64,000 nt of DNA, from assembly GCA_964533965.1 (NCBI GenBank), contig CAZHNN010000003.1, positions 62,001 through 126,000 of the forward strand, given 5' to 3'. The stretch's first letter is position 1. Each line of letters opens with the position of its first letter. The translations under genes and the position numbers were made by a program. Below are positions 7,342 to 16,639 of this stretch, piece by piece. Origin of the DNA: RGIG3178 sp964533965 (GTDB lineage Bacteria > Bacillota > Clostridia > Christensenellales > QAND01). Under the pieces are notes generated by a model that was not told the DNA's origin, did not search any database, and was given only the letters and a program-made list of their open reading frames with translations.

Positions 7342-9852
7342 ATGGACAATGCCAGCCATACGACTGACAGTGTGCGTACTGCCAACGGGCATCCGGGTCT
7401 ATCCACTGACGAGGTCAGGGAACGCCGCAAGCAGTTTGGGGAAAACCGTATACCGGAAGAAAAAAAGACTTCGGCATGGAAGCTGCTGTTCAATCAAATC
7501 AAGAGTCCGCTTATCTACATCATACTGGCCGCAGCCGCGGTATCGCTGATCATGGGCGAAATGAGCGACTTTTGCATCATCATGGTCGTGGTCGTGGCAG
7601 ACGTGGTGCTGGGCTTCTTCCAGGAGTTCCAGGCGCAGCGGACCTATGTAGCCTTAAAAGGTCTGATCCATCCGACGACAACCGTCATACGCGACGGCCA
7701 GCGCGGGGAGGTAGAAGTCTGGGAGCTCGTACCGGGCGATCTGGTCGTTCTAAGCACGGGAGAGAAGGCGCCGGGGGACGGCACATTGATCGAATCCGTC
7801 AGGATCTCGATGGACGAATCGATCCTGACCGGTGAGAGCGAACCCGTGAACAAAAAGGAGCTATCAGGTCCTGTTAACGAAGGCATGCCGGCCGATAAGG
7901 CGCATGCCGTCTATATGGGTACAACCGTTGTAATGGGCAGGGGCATCATGCGGATCGACCGCACAGGCATCAACACCGAGCTCGGGCAGATCGCAGCCAG
8001 CCTTTCGGAACAACAGGAGAACGACACGCCGTTCCAGATCCGCATCAAGTCTTTCAGCAGCCTTCTGACAAAGGTCGTGATCGGCTTCACCGTCCTGATC
8101 CTCACAGTTGGTCTTTTGATGGGGACAGGTTTCTGGGATATGATGCGCACCGCCATCGTGCTGGCGATCGCCGCGATCCCGGAAGGGCTTTTGATCGCCG
8201 TAACTGTCATCCTGGTGCTCGGGATGCGCAAGATATTAAAGCGCAAAGGCCTTGTAAAAAAGCTGCTGGCCGTGGAAACGCTTGGCTCGGTCACGGTGAT
8301 CTGCACAGACAAAACCGGTACGCTGACAGAAGGGCGCATGAGGGTCATCTCCTCCGATTTGATCGATGCTGACCGCAGCGTGGAAAACATGATCTTCTGC
8401 AACAACCTGGAAGGGCCGGTGGAAATCGCCCTGTGGCAGTTTGCCGAAGAGCGGCTGGGAGACCCGCAGGAATTGGTCGCCAAATCGGAGCGGTTCGCCG
8501 AAGAGCTGTTCTCTTCCGAGACGAAATTCATGATCACGGGTGTGACAAAAGGCAGGTTCGAAAGCTCTCGCATGTACTTTCTCAAGGGCGCGCCGGAAAT
8601 CGTGTTGTCCATGTGCGACATGGATGAACCGACGCGGGCAAAGCTTCTGGGTGAAATAGACAGTTGTGCGGACAAAGGCCAGAGGTGCCTTGGATTCGCC
8701 TACCGGAAGGAAGGTGAGCTCGAAGACCGGACGGGATATACGTGGACCGGCCTTGTGGGCATGGAAGACCCCATCCGCGCAGATGTCATCGAATCGGTAA
8801 AGGCTGCCCAGCATGCCGGGATACAGGTCAAGATGATCACAGGCGATTATCGCAGAACTGCGGAACGGATCGCCGCCGGCATCGGAATCTTAACCGGTGA
8901 AGGGCGAACACTTGAAGGCGATGAGATCGACGCGTTGAGCGACGCCGAGCTTCAAAAGCGCGTCGCCCAGACCGATGTTTTTGCACGGATCCGCCCGCAG
9001 CAGAAATACCGTATCGTCAACGCCCTCAACGAAAACGGCGAGATCACCTCGATGATAGGCGACGGCGTCAACGACGCCCCGGCACTAAAGCGCGCGGATA
9101 TCGGCGTTGTTGTCGGGACCGCCACCGACGTGGCAAAGGAAACTGCCGATTTGATCCTGCTGGACAACGATTTCTCCACGGTGGTAGCAAGCATTGAGGA
9201 AGGCCGGGTCATCTTCGAGAACGTCAAAAAAGTAGTGGCCTACATGCTCTCCAACTCCTTTGCAGAGGTGCTGACCATACTCGTGGCGATGGTGTTGAAA
9301 TGGCCGGTTCCGCTGATGGTGGGACAGATCCTCTGGATCCATCTGATCTGCGACGGTCCGGCGGACATTATTTTGGGCTTTGAGCCCAAAGAGCGTGGCA
9401 TCATGGATGAAAAGCCGAAGCCGATCAAGGAACCGATCCTCTCCGGCATAGGCCTCCTGTTGATCTGCGTGATCAGCATATCCAGTGCGGTCTTCTCACT
9501 GCTGTCCTTCAACCACCTCTACATGGTCCATCAAAACGTCGCCGAAGGCCGCAGCATCGTTTTCCTGACGCTGGCGATCAACTCCATGATCTACATCTTC
9601 GCCTATCGGAGCCTGAGGCTGCCGCTGTTCAAAATGAACAAGCTCTCGGCCAATAAGCCGCTGGTCTGGTCGGTGCTGTTGGGACTGACGACGATTGCCA
9701 TCGCTTTTTTGATCCCGGGGCTGCGCAACGTATTGGGACTGGTTTTGATGCCGTTTGGCGATTGGGCTATGGTGATCGGGTTTGCATTCGGACTGTTGGC
9801 ATTCGTTGAGATCGCAAAAGCTATCGCCAACATAAGACGAAAGAACGGCTGA
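7342..9852 (+). CDS. P2-type cation-transporting ATPase
   Basis: An 836-residue ion pump. In order: an N-terminal cytoplasmic part, helices 1-2, an actuator domain with SILTGESEPV, helix 4 with the PEGL motif typical of Ca2+/Mn2+-type pumps rather than the CPC motif of heavy-metal pumps, the phosphorylated Asp323 in DKTGTLTEG, KGAPE in the nucleotide domain, GDGVNDAP near residue 573, and six C-terminal helices. The nucleotide domain is on the short side. Start ATG follows GGGAGG. The riboswitch-like leader implies induction by a metal, so export of excess divalent cation is the likely job. The exact ion is unknown. Confidence 0.9.
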   Translation: MDNASHTTDSVRTANGHPGLSTDEVRERRKQFGENRIPEEKKTSAWKLLFNQIKSPLIYIILAAAAVSLIMGEMSDFCIIMVVVVADVVLGFFQEFQAQRTYVALKGLIHPTTTVIRDGQRGEVEVWELVPGDLVVLSTGEKAPGDGTLIESVRISMDESILTGESEPVNKKELSGPVNEGMPADKAHAVYMGTTVVMGRGIMRIDRTGINTELGQIAASLSEQQENDTPFQIRIKSFSSLLTKVVIGFTVLILTVGLLMGTGFWDMMRTAIVLAIAAIPEGLLIAVTVILVLGMRKILKRKGLVKKLLAVETLGSVTVICTDKTGTLTEGRMRVISSDLIDADRSVENMIFCNNLEGPVEIALWQFAEERLGDPQELVAKSERFAEELFSSETKFMITGVTKGRFESSRMYFLKGAPEIVLSMCDMDEPTRAKLLGEIDSCADKGQRCLGFAYRKEGELEDRTGYTWTGLVGMEDPIRADVIESVKAAQHAGIQVKMITGDYRRTAERIAAGIGILTGEGRTLEGDEIDALSDAELQKRVAQTDVFARIRPQQKYRIVNALNENGEITSMIGDGVNDAPALKRADIGVVVGTATDVAKETADLILLDNDFSTVVASIEEGRVIFENVKKVVAYMLSNSFAEVLTILVAMVLKWPVPLMVGQILWIHLICDGPADIILGFEPKERGIMDEKPKPIKEPILSGIGLLLICVISISSAVFSLLSFNHLYMVHQNVAEGRSIVFLTLAINSMIYIFAYRSLRLPLFKMNKLSANKPLVWSVLLGLTTIAIAFLIPGLRNVLGLVLMPFGDWAMVIGFAFGLLAFVEIAKAIANIRRKNG

Positions 9853-9887
9853 TGAAAAAACAAATACCGCGCATGCGAAAAAAATGG

Positions 9888-9918
9888 AAGCTCCCGTTCC
9901 TTGCGGGAGTTTCTTTTT
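9888..9918 (+). terminator. Rho-independent terminator of the ATPase gene
   Basis: CTCCCG/CGGGAG stem followed by TTTCTTTTTT. Confidence 0.85.
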
Positions 9919-10024
9919 TCAAGCCGTTTTGCAAGGCAGTGCTTCCCGCGTCATGCCGGGGGACGCTCTGCACCATTTTTGATGCGCGAGGTTTGTATAC
10001 TGGTATCAGAAGGGGGCAAAGGGC

Positions 10025-10477
10025 ATGAAAAACGAATCCATGAGCAGGACGGCAGAACAATATGTTTACCGCATCTACAACGAAACCAATACTCGCAGGG
10101 AGGTATCCGGCCTGGGTAAAGCCACCGTTATCACCGCATGCATTGCCACAGTACTGGGCTTGATCTATAGCACGGCTGCAACGCTCATGGTCTTGGCCCT
10201 TCTTTTCGTCATCGCGGTGGCCGCATACATGGTGTATCGCGTATTCGAAGGCACAACCCGAGTACGGCAAAGCCGCGATAATGGCCGCAAGCGGAAATCT
10301 CTTGCCGCCATCACAGCGTATTGCGCATTTTCGGCAGTTCTTCTGTTGGTGTCAGCAGTAAACGGATTTATGAGTTTTGCGGAATTCTGGAAAACGTTTG
10401 GTCCGCAGATCCTGTTGTTGCCGGGTGTGCTCGTTCTCGTCTACGTCTGCAGCATCATGTCCGGCGAAGGCAGATGA
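10025..10477 (+). CDS. Small membrane protein, four helices
   Basis: A 150-residue protein with a hydrophilic N-terminus of about 28 residues, then two helix pairs (about 34-76 and 95-145) separated by a basic loop (RQSRDNGRKRK). Positive-inside rules place the N-terminus and this loop in the cytoplasm. AAGGGGGCAAAGGGC precedes the ATG. No family is recognised. It lies alone between two terminators, and its relation to the upstream ATPase is not shown by sequence. Confidence 0.7.
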   Translation: MKNESMSRTAEQYVYRIYNETNTRREVSGLGKATVITACIATVLGLIYSTAATLMVLALLFVIAVAAYMVYRVFEGTTRVRQSRDNGRKRKSLAAITAYCAFSAVLLLVSAVNGFMSFAEFWKTFGPQILLLPGVLVLVYVCSIMSGEGR

Positions 10478-10528
10478 TGCCCTGCCCGCCTGCGTGTATG
10501 TAATAAAGGAATGCCCCACCCTTTAAGA

Positions 10529-10558
10529 AAAAAAACTCCCGCAATGCGGGAGTTTTTG
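10529..10558. terminator. Bidirectional terminator
   Basis: AAAAAACTCCCGCA/TGCGGGAGTTTTT, serving the rightward membrane-protein gene and the leftward nad operon. Confidence 0.88.
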
Positions 10559-10568
10559 AGTTAATCGA

Positions 10569-11399
10569 TTACGAAAATCGCAGGCTGATGTCCATGGCAC
10601 GTACGGTGTGTGTAAGCGCGCCTATGGAGATCAGATCCACGCCGGTATCCGCTACTTCCTTGAGGTCTTTTTCACCCATATTGCCGGATGCCTCCACCAT
10701 GGCGCGCCCGCCTATCATCTCGACGGCTTTTGCCATATCGGGGATGGACATGTTGTCCAGCATGATGACGTCTGCCTGGGCGCCAAGCGCTTCCTCGACC
10801 TGCTCGAACGACTCCACTTCGACCTCGATCTTGAGCATGTGAGGCGCATAGGAACGCGCGGCTTCCACAGCGGCTGCAATGGATCCGGCAGCCTTGATGT
10901 GGTTGTCCTTGATGAGTACCCCGTCGGACAGGTTGAAGCGGTGGTTGACGCCCCCGCCGACGCGCACGGCGTATTTCTCAAATTCGCGCATCAGCGGCGT
11001 GGTCTTGCGGGTATCCGTGATGCGTGCGCTCGTGCCTTCCACTGCCTTGACAGCTTGGCGCGTGCGGGTCGCGATCCCGCTCATGTGCTGCAGCAGATTG
11101 ATCGCGGTGCGCTCTCCGGTCAATATGCTTTGTGACGGGCCTTCCACGGTCGCAATGACGCTGCCCTTGCAGACGTACGATCCGTCCTTGACCAGCGGGA
11201 TCACCTTGACGCGTTCGTCTAGGATCGCAAACACGCGGATGAAGACCGGAAGGCCGCAGATGACGCCATCTTCCTTGGCGATGAGCCTCGCCGACGAGGA
11301 ATTGCCCTTGGGCACAACCGCCTGCGTTGTCACATCGCCGGACCCTAAGTCCTCCATCAGCGCTTTTTCGATGAACTCATCCAGATTCAGACAATTCAT
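10569..11399 (-). CDS. nadC: Nicotinate-nucleotide pyrophosphorylase (carboxylating)
   Basis: A 276-residue quinolinate phosphoribosyltransferase, the third step of de novo NAD synthesis: quinolinate plus PRPP gives nicotinate mononucleotide and CO2. Landmarks include GSGDVTT near the N-terminus, ERTAINLLQHMSGIAT, DTRKTTP, HRFNLSDGVLIKDNH and DVIMLDN, with the usual Arg, Lys and His substrate ligands. It starts three bases after the nadB stop, so the two are co-transcribed and probably translationally coupled. It is the last gene before a terminator. Confidence 0.96.
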   Translation of the reverse strand: MNCLNLDEFIEKALMEDLGSGDVTTQAVVPKGNSSSARLIAKEDGVICGLPVFIRVFAILDERVKVIPLVKDGSYVCKGSVIATVEGPSQSILTGERTAINLLQHMSGIATRTRQAVKAVEGTSARITDTRKTTPLMREFEKYAVRVGGGVNHRFNLSDGVLIKDNHIKAAGSIAAAVEAARSYAPHMLKIEVEVESFEQVEEALGAQADVIMLDNMSIPDMAKAVEMIGGRAMVEASGNMGEKDLKEVADTGVDLISIGALTHTVRAMDISLRFS

Positions 11400-11402
11400 T
11401 TT

Positions 11403-12962
11403 TTACTGTCCCCCCATATCGTCGTTGCGGTAATGGGCACCGACGCTGTGTTTGCGCGCCCTGGCTGCCGTTAAAATTTCGCTGGCGACGGACGCAATAT
11501 TGAATGTTTCAATTGCTTTCTTGTCGAGAAGCTCCGCACCGTTGAGGACATCGTGCAGCTGGCCGATGCGTTCAGCCGCCTCCTGCATGGATTTCTCCTC
11601 TCGGATGATGCCGCATTTTCTGGTCATTACATCGCGCATTTCGGTGATGAACGTATCGAGGTCAAACTCTTCCGCGAAGATGTCGCTCTTGTTCTGCACA
11701 TAGTCGTTTTCGTCTCCGAAGCTGTCGATGTTGTCGTTGATGTCCTGCGCGCAGCGCTTGCCGAACACCAGGCACTCCAGAAGCGAATTGGAAGCAAGCC
11801 TGTTTGCGCCGTGCACGCCGGTGCGCGCCGTTTCGCCGCAAGCATACAGACCGTTGAGGTTGGTGCGTGCGTGAAGGTCTGTCTTGACGCCGCCCATGAA
11901 ATAATGATGCACAGGGATGACGGGGATCCAATTTATCGCGATGTCAATGCCGCGGCGCATGCATTCCCCGTAGATGGTTGGAAAATGCGACTGCAACTCC
12001 GCACGGGGTATCGAAGTGGAATCTAAGTAGACGTGCGGCAGGTTCTTCTGCATCATCTCGTGGATGATCGCCCTTGAGACGATGTCGCGCGGTGCCAAAT
12101 CCGCCATCGGATGTTTGCCCTGCATGAACGCCTCGCGGTTGCGGTTGCGCAAAATAGCGCCCTCGCCGCGCAGCGCTTCGGAGATGAGAAAATAGCGCCC
12201 GGTGTTGTCCGGATGCAGCAGCCCTGTCGGATGGAACTGGACAAACTCCATGTCTTCCACAACAACGTCGGCGCGGGTTGCCGCGGCGATCCCGTCGCCC
12301 GTGGCGCTTGCTGCGTTGGTGGAGTTCCGGTACACCCGGCCGATGCCGCCGGTTGCAAGCACCACACGCTGACATTGGATATGGATGGTTTTACCGGTTT
12401 CATCCATTACCAATATGCCGACAACGCCGTTTTCGTTTTTCAATATATCCGAGAGCAGCATGTTGTGTATGATGCGTATGTTCTTTTGCTCTGACGCCAC
12501 GGCGTACAGTTGCCGTGTAAGGTGCAATCCGGAAGCGTCGCCGCCGATGTGTACGATGCGGAATTCACTGTGGCCACCTTCGCGTCCCAAGGATATGAGA
12601 CCGTTTTTTCGGTCGAACGGCACGCCAAACTCGATGCAGTCGCGAATGCAGTCCTCGCCTTCGTCCACCAGTACACGGACGGCTTGCTTGTCGCAAAGCC
12701 CCGCGCCAGCCACCAGCGTATCCTCATAGTGCTTGTCCGTCGAATCCCCGATGCTCTGCCCGAGGACCACGGCAATACCGCCCTGCGCGTACATGGAGTT
12801 GCATATCTCGGGGCCCATCTTGTTGAGCACGATGCAATCGAGTCTTGGGTCTAGGTGTAACGCGGTGAAAAGCCCTGCCGCCCCGCTGCCCACGATGGCG
12901 ACATCGGTTTTGATGGACTCGATGTCCTCCAATTTCCCTGAAAAGATAAAGCGTCTTGACAT
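11403..12962 (-). CDS. nadB: L-aspartate oxidase
   Basis: A 519-residue FAD enzyme that oxidises L-aspartate to iminoaspartate, the substrate of NadA. It has the N-terminal Rossmann motif DVAIVGSGAAGLFTALHL, MYAQGGIAV, the QFHPTG and RGEGAILRN active-site segments, GGVKTDLHART, TGVHGANRLASNSLLE and a helical C-terminal domain. In anaerobes fumarate usually replaces oxygen as electron acceptor. AAGGAGAAAA lies just before the ATG. It sits in the nadA-nadB-nadC operon, 15 bases after nadA. Confidence 0.96.
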   Translation of the reverse strand: MSRRFIFSGKLEDIESIKTDVAIVGSGAAGLFTALHLDPRLDCIVLNKMGPEICNSMYAQGGIAVVLGQSIGDSTDKHYEDTLVAGAGLCDKQAVRVLVDEGEDCIRDCIEFGVPFDRKNGLISLGREGGHSEFRIVHIGGDASGLHLTRQLYAVASEQKNIRIIHNMLLSDILKNENGVVGILVMDETGKTIHIQCQRVVLATGGIGRVYRNSTNAASATGDGIAAATRADVVVEDMEFVQFHPTGLLHPDNTGRYFLISEALRGEGAILRNRNREAFMQGKHPMADLAPRDIVSRAIIHEMMQKNLPHVYLDSTSIPRAELQSHFPTIYGECMRRGIDIAINWIPVIPVHHYFMGGVKTDLHARTNLNGLYACGETARTGVHGANRLASNSLLECLVFGKRCAQDINDNIDSFGDENDYVQNKSDIFAEEFDLDTFITEMRDVMTRKCGIIREEKSMQEAAERIGQLHDVLNGAELLDKKAIETFNIASVASEILTAARARKHSVGAHYRNDDMGGQ

Positions 12963-12977
12963 TTTTCTCCTTAGTGC

Positions 12978-13880
12978 CTATATGGCCAGCATGCGCTCCA
13001 CGCTGTTGGATGCTTTTCGGATGATCTCAGGCGAGAGGACCATCTCGTACTGCATCAACTCCAGCGATTGCAGCAGGCTGTTGATCGAAGTTTTCTTCAT
13101 ATTCGGGCATACAAGCCCGGTCCGAAGCGCGACGTATTCCTTTTCGGGACACAGCTGTTTGAGACGGTACAACACGCCGCTCTCGGTACCGATCAGGAAT
13201 TTCTTCTCTTCCCCTTTTATCGCGCGGTCGATGATCTGCGCCGTGCTCCCCACGAAATCCGCAAGGTCGATGACCTCGGGCACGCATTCGGGATGCACCA
13301 GGATCGGCACGCCGGGGTTTTGCGCGCGCGCTGCGGCAACGTCGGCGGCAATGATCTTCTGGTGTGTCGGGCAAAAGCCGGGATGCAATATGAAGGTCTT
13401 GTCCGGGCAGAACCTTGCGACATAGCGCGCCAGGTTCTGGTCGGGCACAAAGATGATCTCCTTATTGGGCAGCGACTGCACTACACGCACGGCATTGCTG
13501 GACGTGCAACTGATGTCGCTTTCCGCCTTGACGTCTGCGCTGGAGTTGACATAGCATACGACGGCGGCTTCCGGATGCTCCTGTTTAAGGCGAATCACGT
13601 CCGCGCGGGTCACCATATCCGCCATGGGGCAGCCTGCTGCGCGTTCGGGCAGCAGCACCGTTTTCGCCGGGTTTAGGATCTTGGCTGTTTCCGCCATGAA
13701 CCACACGCCGCAGAAGACGATGACGTCAGCGTCGGTCTGTTTGGCCTTACGGGCCAGTTCCAAAGAGTCTCCCACAAAATCTGCCACATCCTGAATCTCT
13801 GGCATCTGATACAGATGCGCCAGAATGACGGCGTTGTTTTGCTCTTTGAGCTCCAGGATACGATCTACAATATCCGACAT
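12978..13880 (-). CDS. nadA: Quinolinate synthase
   Basis: A 300-residue 4Fe-4S enzyme that condenses iminoaspartate with dihydroxyacetone phosphate to quinolinate. Family landmarks are AHLYQMPEIQDVADFVGDS, the cluster cysteines in VFCGVWFMAETAK, near ISCTSSNAV, and in VCPNMKKTS, plus HPECVPEV and GTESGVLYRL. An in-frame TTG lies upstream, but AAGGAGAAGAAA before the ATG at 13880 is decisive. It is the first gene of the nad operon. A TTGACT/TTTTAT pair near 13960-13990 read leftward may be the promoter. No nad repressor gene is seen nearby. Confidence 0.95.
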   Translation of the reverse strand: MSDIVDRILELKEQNNAVILAHLYQMPEIQDVADFVGDSLELARKAKQTDADVIVFCGVWFMAETAKILNPAKTVLLPERAAGCPMADMVTRADVIRLKQEHPEAAVVCYVNSSADVKAESDISCTSSNAVRVVQSLPNKEIIFVPDQNLARYVARFCPDKTFILHPGFCPTHQKIIAADVAAARAQNPGVPILVHPECVPEVIDLADFVGSTAQIIDRAIKGEEKKFLIGTESGVLYRLKQLCPEKEYVALRTGLVCPNMKKTSINSLLQSLELMQYEMVLSPEIIRKASNSVERMLAI

Positions 13881-14021
13881 TTTCTTCTCCTTGAACAGTT
13901 CAAATTTCAAGCGCTCAAACGCTTTGTATACGGTTAATACGGATAAAATCCGCCGCAGGGGAATCAGTCAAATAATAATACAGGCATTTGCGTTTTGCAA
14001 CAGTCTGCTACGGTTGCGTGT

Positions 14022-14690
14022 TTATGTACTCTTAGCCGGCAGAACCGCTTTTACGATTGTCACTGCGTCTGCCGAAAACAGACGGACATACGCTTCGATA
14101 TCGTCTAGGTGAGCTATGATGAGCTCCTCCTCGATGCCCTTGGGCGCGTAAACGGTAAAAAGCGCGTTTTGGGTGTTGCTGTCTATGAAGCTTCTGTTGT
14201 CCGGCCCGCGCAGTATGCTTGAGAGAACGGATACGCAATCCAAGATCATTGCGTCACCCGGCACTGTCTTGGTCTCTTTGCCGCCCAAGGCAGTATAGCT
14301 TTCCTCTCCCGTGGCGGCTTTTATGCAAAGCGGCAACGTAAGCTTTTTCATATCGTGCCCTGCGGTCAGCAGCATGTTCTTCAGTTCCGCCATGAACATG
14401 CACTCCACAAGTGGGATGCCCGCGGGAATGTCCCTGCCGCCCACAACGGTTTCAAGCTGCGAGAGAACGTGGTAGGTATAGCCAAAACGCTTATAGTATG
14501 CCACATAGCAGTCGATGGGAGGCATCGATTTGAGTGTTTGCCGTTCAACGCCTTTGTACCGCTGCCGGAGCAACTCCAGAAGTGCTGCCTTTTCACGCGA
14601 AAAAGTCTCCGAAGGAGCTTGGCTCACATTATACAAAACCAACACACCTAGCGCGCAATCGGTTTGATTGGAGGCGAACAGATTATCCAT
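14022..14690 (-). CDS. PheT B3/4-domain protein (free-standing editing-type domain)
   Basis: A 222-residue soluble protein resembling the B3/B4 domain of phenylalanyl-tRNA synthetase beta, known as a stand-alone protein in many Bacillota. It has the pattern ...PPIDCYVAYYKRFGYTYH... and IPLVECMFMAELKN, and the family's C-terminal YAPKGIEEE region. In PheT this domain hydrolyses mischarged Tyr-tRNA-Phe; for the free form, trans-editing or amino acid binding is inferred. AGGAGGG six bases before the ATG at 14690 fixes the start. It lies upstream of nadA on the same strand, but the 140-base gap suggests separate promoters. Confidence 0.8.
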   Translation of the reverse strand: MDNLFASNQTDCALGVLVLYNVSQAPSETFSREKAALLELLRQRYKGVERQTLKSMPPIDCYVAYYKRFGYTYHVLSQLETVVGGRDIPAGIPLVECMFMAELKNMLLTAGHDMKKLTLPLCIKAATGEESYTALGGKETKTVPGDAMILDCVSVLSSILRGPDNRSFIDSNTQNALFTVYAPKGIEEELIIAHLDDIEAYVRLFSADAVTIVKAVLPAKST

Positions 14691-14738
14691 GGAAAACCCT
14701 CCTCTTTTTGAACAAAACAACACTTCGGCGTGATTCAC

Positions 14739-14961
14739 TCTATCATATCAGTGTTAATTTGCAAGCGGCAACACGGCGTGTTTCCAGATTTAACCACAGG
14801 GATGCAACGTATCCTTTTTCCATTTTTGTGCATATTGATGGTAGCACCGAACGCTTCTGCGGTACGGTGTTTGCGGAAGGGATTTCGCCACCGTAGAAGC
14901 TTCGCAGTGCAGCTTGAAGTGGAGGGGTCCCTTCTTGTATTGCTTGGCGTTCGGCATATAT
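14739..14961. other. Intergenic, no gene; possible short structured RNA
   Basis: Contains inverted CACCG/CGGTG segments (about 14848-14868) and leads into the terminator at 14962. No reading frame is supported. Confidence 0.3.
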
Positions 14962-14990
14962 AAGGGCTTCCCGACGGGAAGCCCTTTTTG
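14962..14990. terminator. Rho-independent terminator, usable from both sides
   Basis: AAGGGCTTCCC/GGGAAGCCCTT stem followed by TTTTT on the plus side; it lies 25 bases after the stop of the leftward LuxR gene. Confidence 0.85.
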
Positions 14991-15014
14991 CGCTTTCTTA
15001 TGGATACAGGGGTG

Positions 15015-16436
15015 CTACAGGTTCCCCCTTTTCGAACCTAGTTTTATCAATTCCGTGCGGCCCTGCACTTCAAGCTTGGAATAGATGTTCTTTACATAGG
15101 TCTTGACGGTGTTCTCACTGATATGCAGTTGCTCCGAGATGATGCGGTACGGCAAGCCTTTTAACAGTAGCATCGCGACCTCGTGCTCCCTTGCGGACAG
15201 CGTTTGGAAGTTCGGTATTTGTGTTGTCGTCTGCTCAGGAGCGTCGATGCTCTCAGAGCTTACAAACGCATAACTGCCAAACATATGAAGAAGCCGTCTG
15301 TGGACCAAAGGCAGCAGCGCCACCATGATAAAGATGACGACAAGCGCCACAACGATTACGGACATTTGGGTGAACATGCCTGTGTTGACAAAATACCCGT
15401 AGACGCCACCGAGCATCACGCCGATAACATTTGCGGAAAGTGCTAATCCCGCAACACGCGATGGGTTCTTCGTAAACGAGAGCATGGTGCCAAATACGCT
15501 CCACCAGTACAGGTTGAAGATGCCCACACCGCACATCAAAAGCGTGTCGACGATCAAATAGCTCCAAATCGTGACGGGAAGCACCCAGAACGCCAAAAAC
15601 GCCAAGCCCCCCATCGCGACTCCGATGTAAAGGTAATAAACGCCGTATGCAACCTGACGGAGGTTGCGTATGATGGCGAGCACGGCGATGTAAGGCACCG
15701 TCCAATACCAGCTCGAGAGGTAGGTCAAATGCTCATAGGCGGGCTTGATGACCTGGAACATCAATCCGCCGTTGACCGTAGAGAGCAAGATGAACAGGCC
15801 AATGAACGTCAGGGACTTTACATACCCCTTCTCATTCTTCTCCTCCTCCGGGGAGGCTTGGCCATCCCGTCTCAAGCTGTTTTCCTGCTCCGGCAAGCGC
15901 CGCGACAGATATAAGGAAGATAACAAGGACAGCATACATAAGCCCAGCGCTAGGTGTACGGATACGTGAATGGTGATCAAATTCAACGCGACCATCAGCA
16001 GATTGCTGGTGACCAGGGCATCCGCAGCGGTCTTCATGCGCATGGTATGCGGTGTACCATTCTTATAAAAGTAAGCCCATGCGGAGACAAACATTCCTGA
16101 AAACAACGATGCCGCAAGCATCAATACAGTCCACAGCCATGTGGGCGGGAAGAACAGAACAGCCGTTGCCGCAAAGCTTATGATGCATCCAATCTGAAGA
16201 AATATCTTTGCGCAGCGAAGGGTTCTACAAAAGAAGCCGCAGCAAAACAGCCCGGCCATGTGTGAAAACAAACAGCCATACATAAGAGTGTATACGTTGA
16301 TGCCGTATAGCTCCCCAAGGGCCAGCAGAATCTGCCCCAAATAAGGAATTGCCATTACCCAAGAATAGTACAGTACAAAAACGGCCACTGACAGACTTCG
16401 CTCATCGGCCAGCAATCCCTTGCGCTTGCGCGCCAT
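15015..16436 (-). CDS. LuxR-type regulator with twelve-helix membrane domain
   Basis: A 473-residue protein. Residues 1 to about 395 form an MFS-like bundle of about twelve helices with a charged central loop (PEQENSLRRDGQASPEEEKNEK). The C-terminal 65 residues are a GerE/LuxR helix-turn-helix (LSAREHEVAMLLLKGL, then ISENTVKTYVKNIYSKL). Such fusions, common in anaerobic gut Actinobacteria and Clostridia, are thought to sense a solute at the membrane and control adjacent genes. It is transcribed away from a 600-base region holding ATACATAC palindromes and a structured RNA candidate, which may be its targets. GC-rich coding sequence and length fit the family. Confidence 0.9.
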   Translation of the reverse strand: MARKRKGLLADERSLSVAVFVLYYSWVMAIPYLGQILLALGELYGINVYTLMYGCLFSHMAGLFCCGFFCRTLRCAKIFLQIGCIISFAATAVLFFPPTWLWTVLMLAASLFSGMFVSAWAYFYKNGTPHTMRMKTAADALVTSNLLMVALNLITIHVSVHLALGLCMLSLLSSLYLSRRLPEQENSLRRDGQASPEEEKNEKGYVKSLTFIGLFILLSTVNGGLMFQVIKPAYEHLTYLSSWYWTVPYIAVLAIIRNLRQVAYGVYYLYIGVAMGGLAFLAFWVLPVTIWSYLIVDTLLMCGVGIFNLYWWSVFGTMLSFTKNPSRVAGLALSANVIGVMLGGVYGYFVNTGMFTQMSVIVVALVVIFIMVALLPLVHRRLLHMFGSYAFVSSESIDAPEQTTTQIPNFQTLSAREHEVAMLLLKGLPYRIISEQLHISENTVKTYVKNIYSKLEVQGRTELIKLGSKRGNL

Positions 16437-16558
16437 TCGGGTGTCCTCCCAGTCGTGTTAGTTGCACTTTTGCTTATGCCAGGACAAGGCGCAATTCACT
16501 ATACCAAAACATAAATAAAATATGCATATTGACAGCTCGAATAATTTATAATCCCATG

Positions 16559-16588
16559 GTAAGTATACGATACCATATACATACTTAC
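16559..16588. promoter_or_regulatory. Perfect 8-base inverted repeat, operator candidate
   Basis: GTAAGTAT at 16559-16566 is mirrored by ATACTTAC at 16581-16588. A second inverted pair, ATACATAC near 16725 and GTATGTAT near 16750, lies downstream. Both sit between the LuxR-type regulator and the structured RNA, so binding by that regulator is possible but unproven. Confidence 0.4.
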
Positions 16589-16639
16589 AAGCATTATTCC
16601 GGCATAAAACAAAAATGGATGCGAACGTCAATTCGTAAT

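Noticed and set aside
16529..16552. TTGACA and TATAAT upstream of the small RNA candidate
   Set aside because: The spacer is only 12 bases, too short for a sigma-A promoter.
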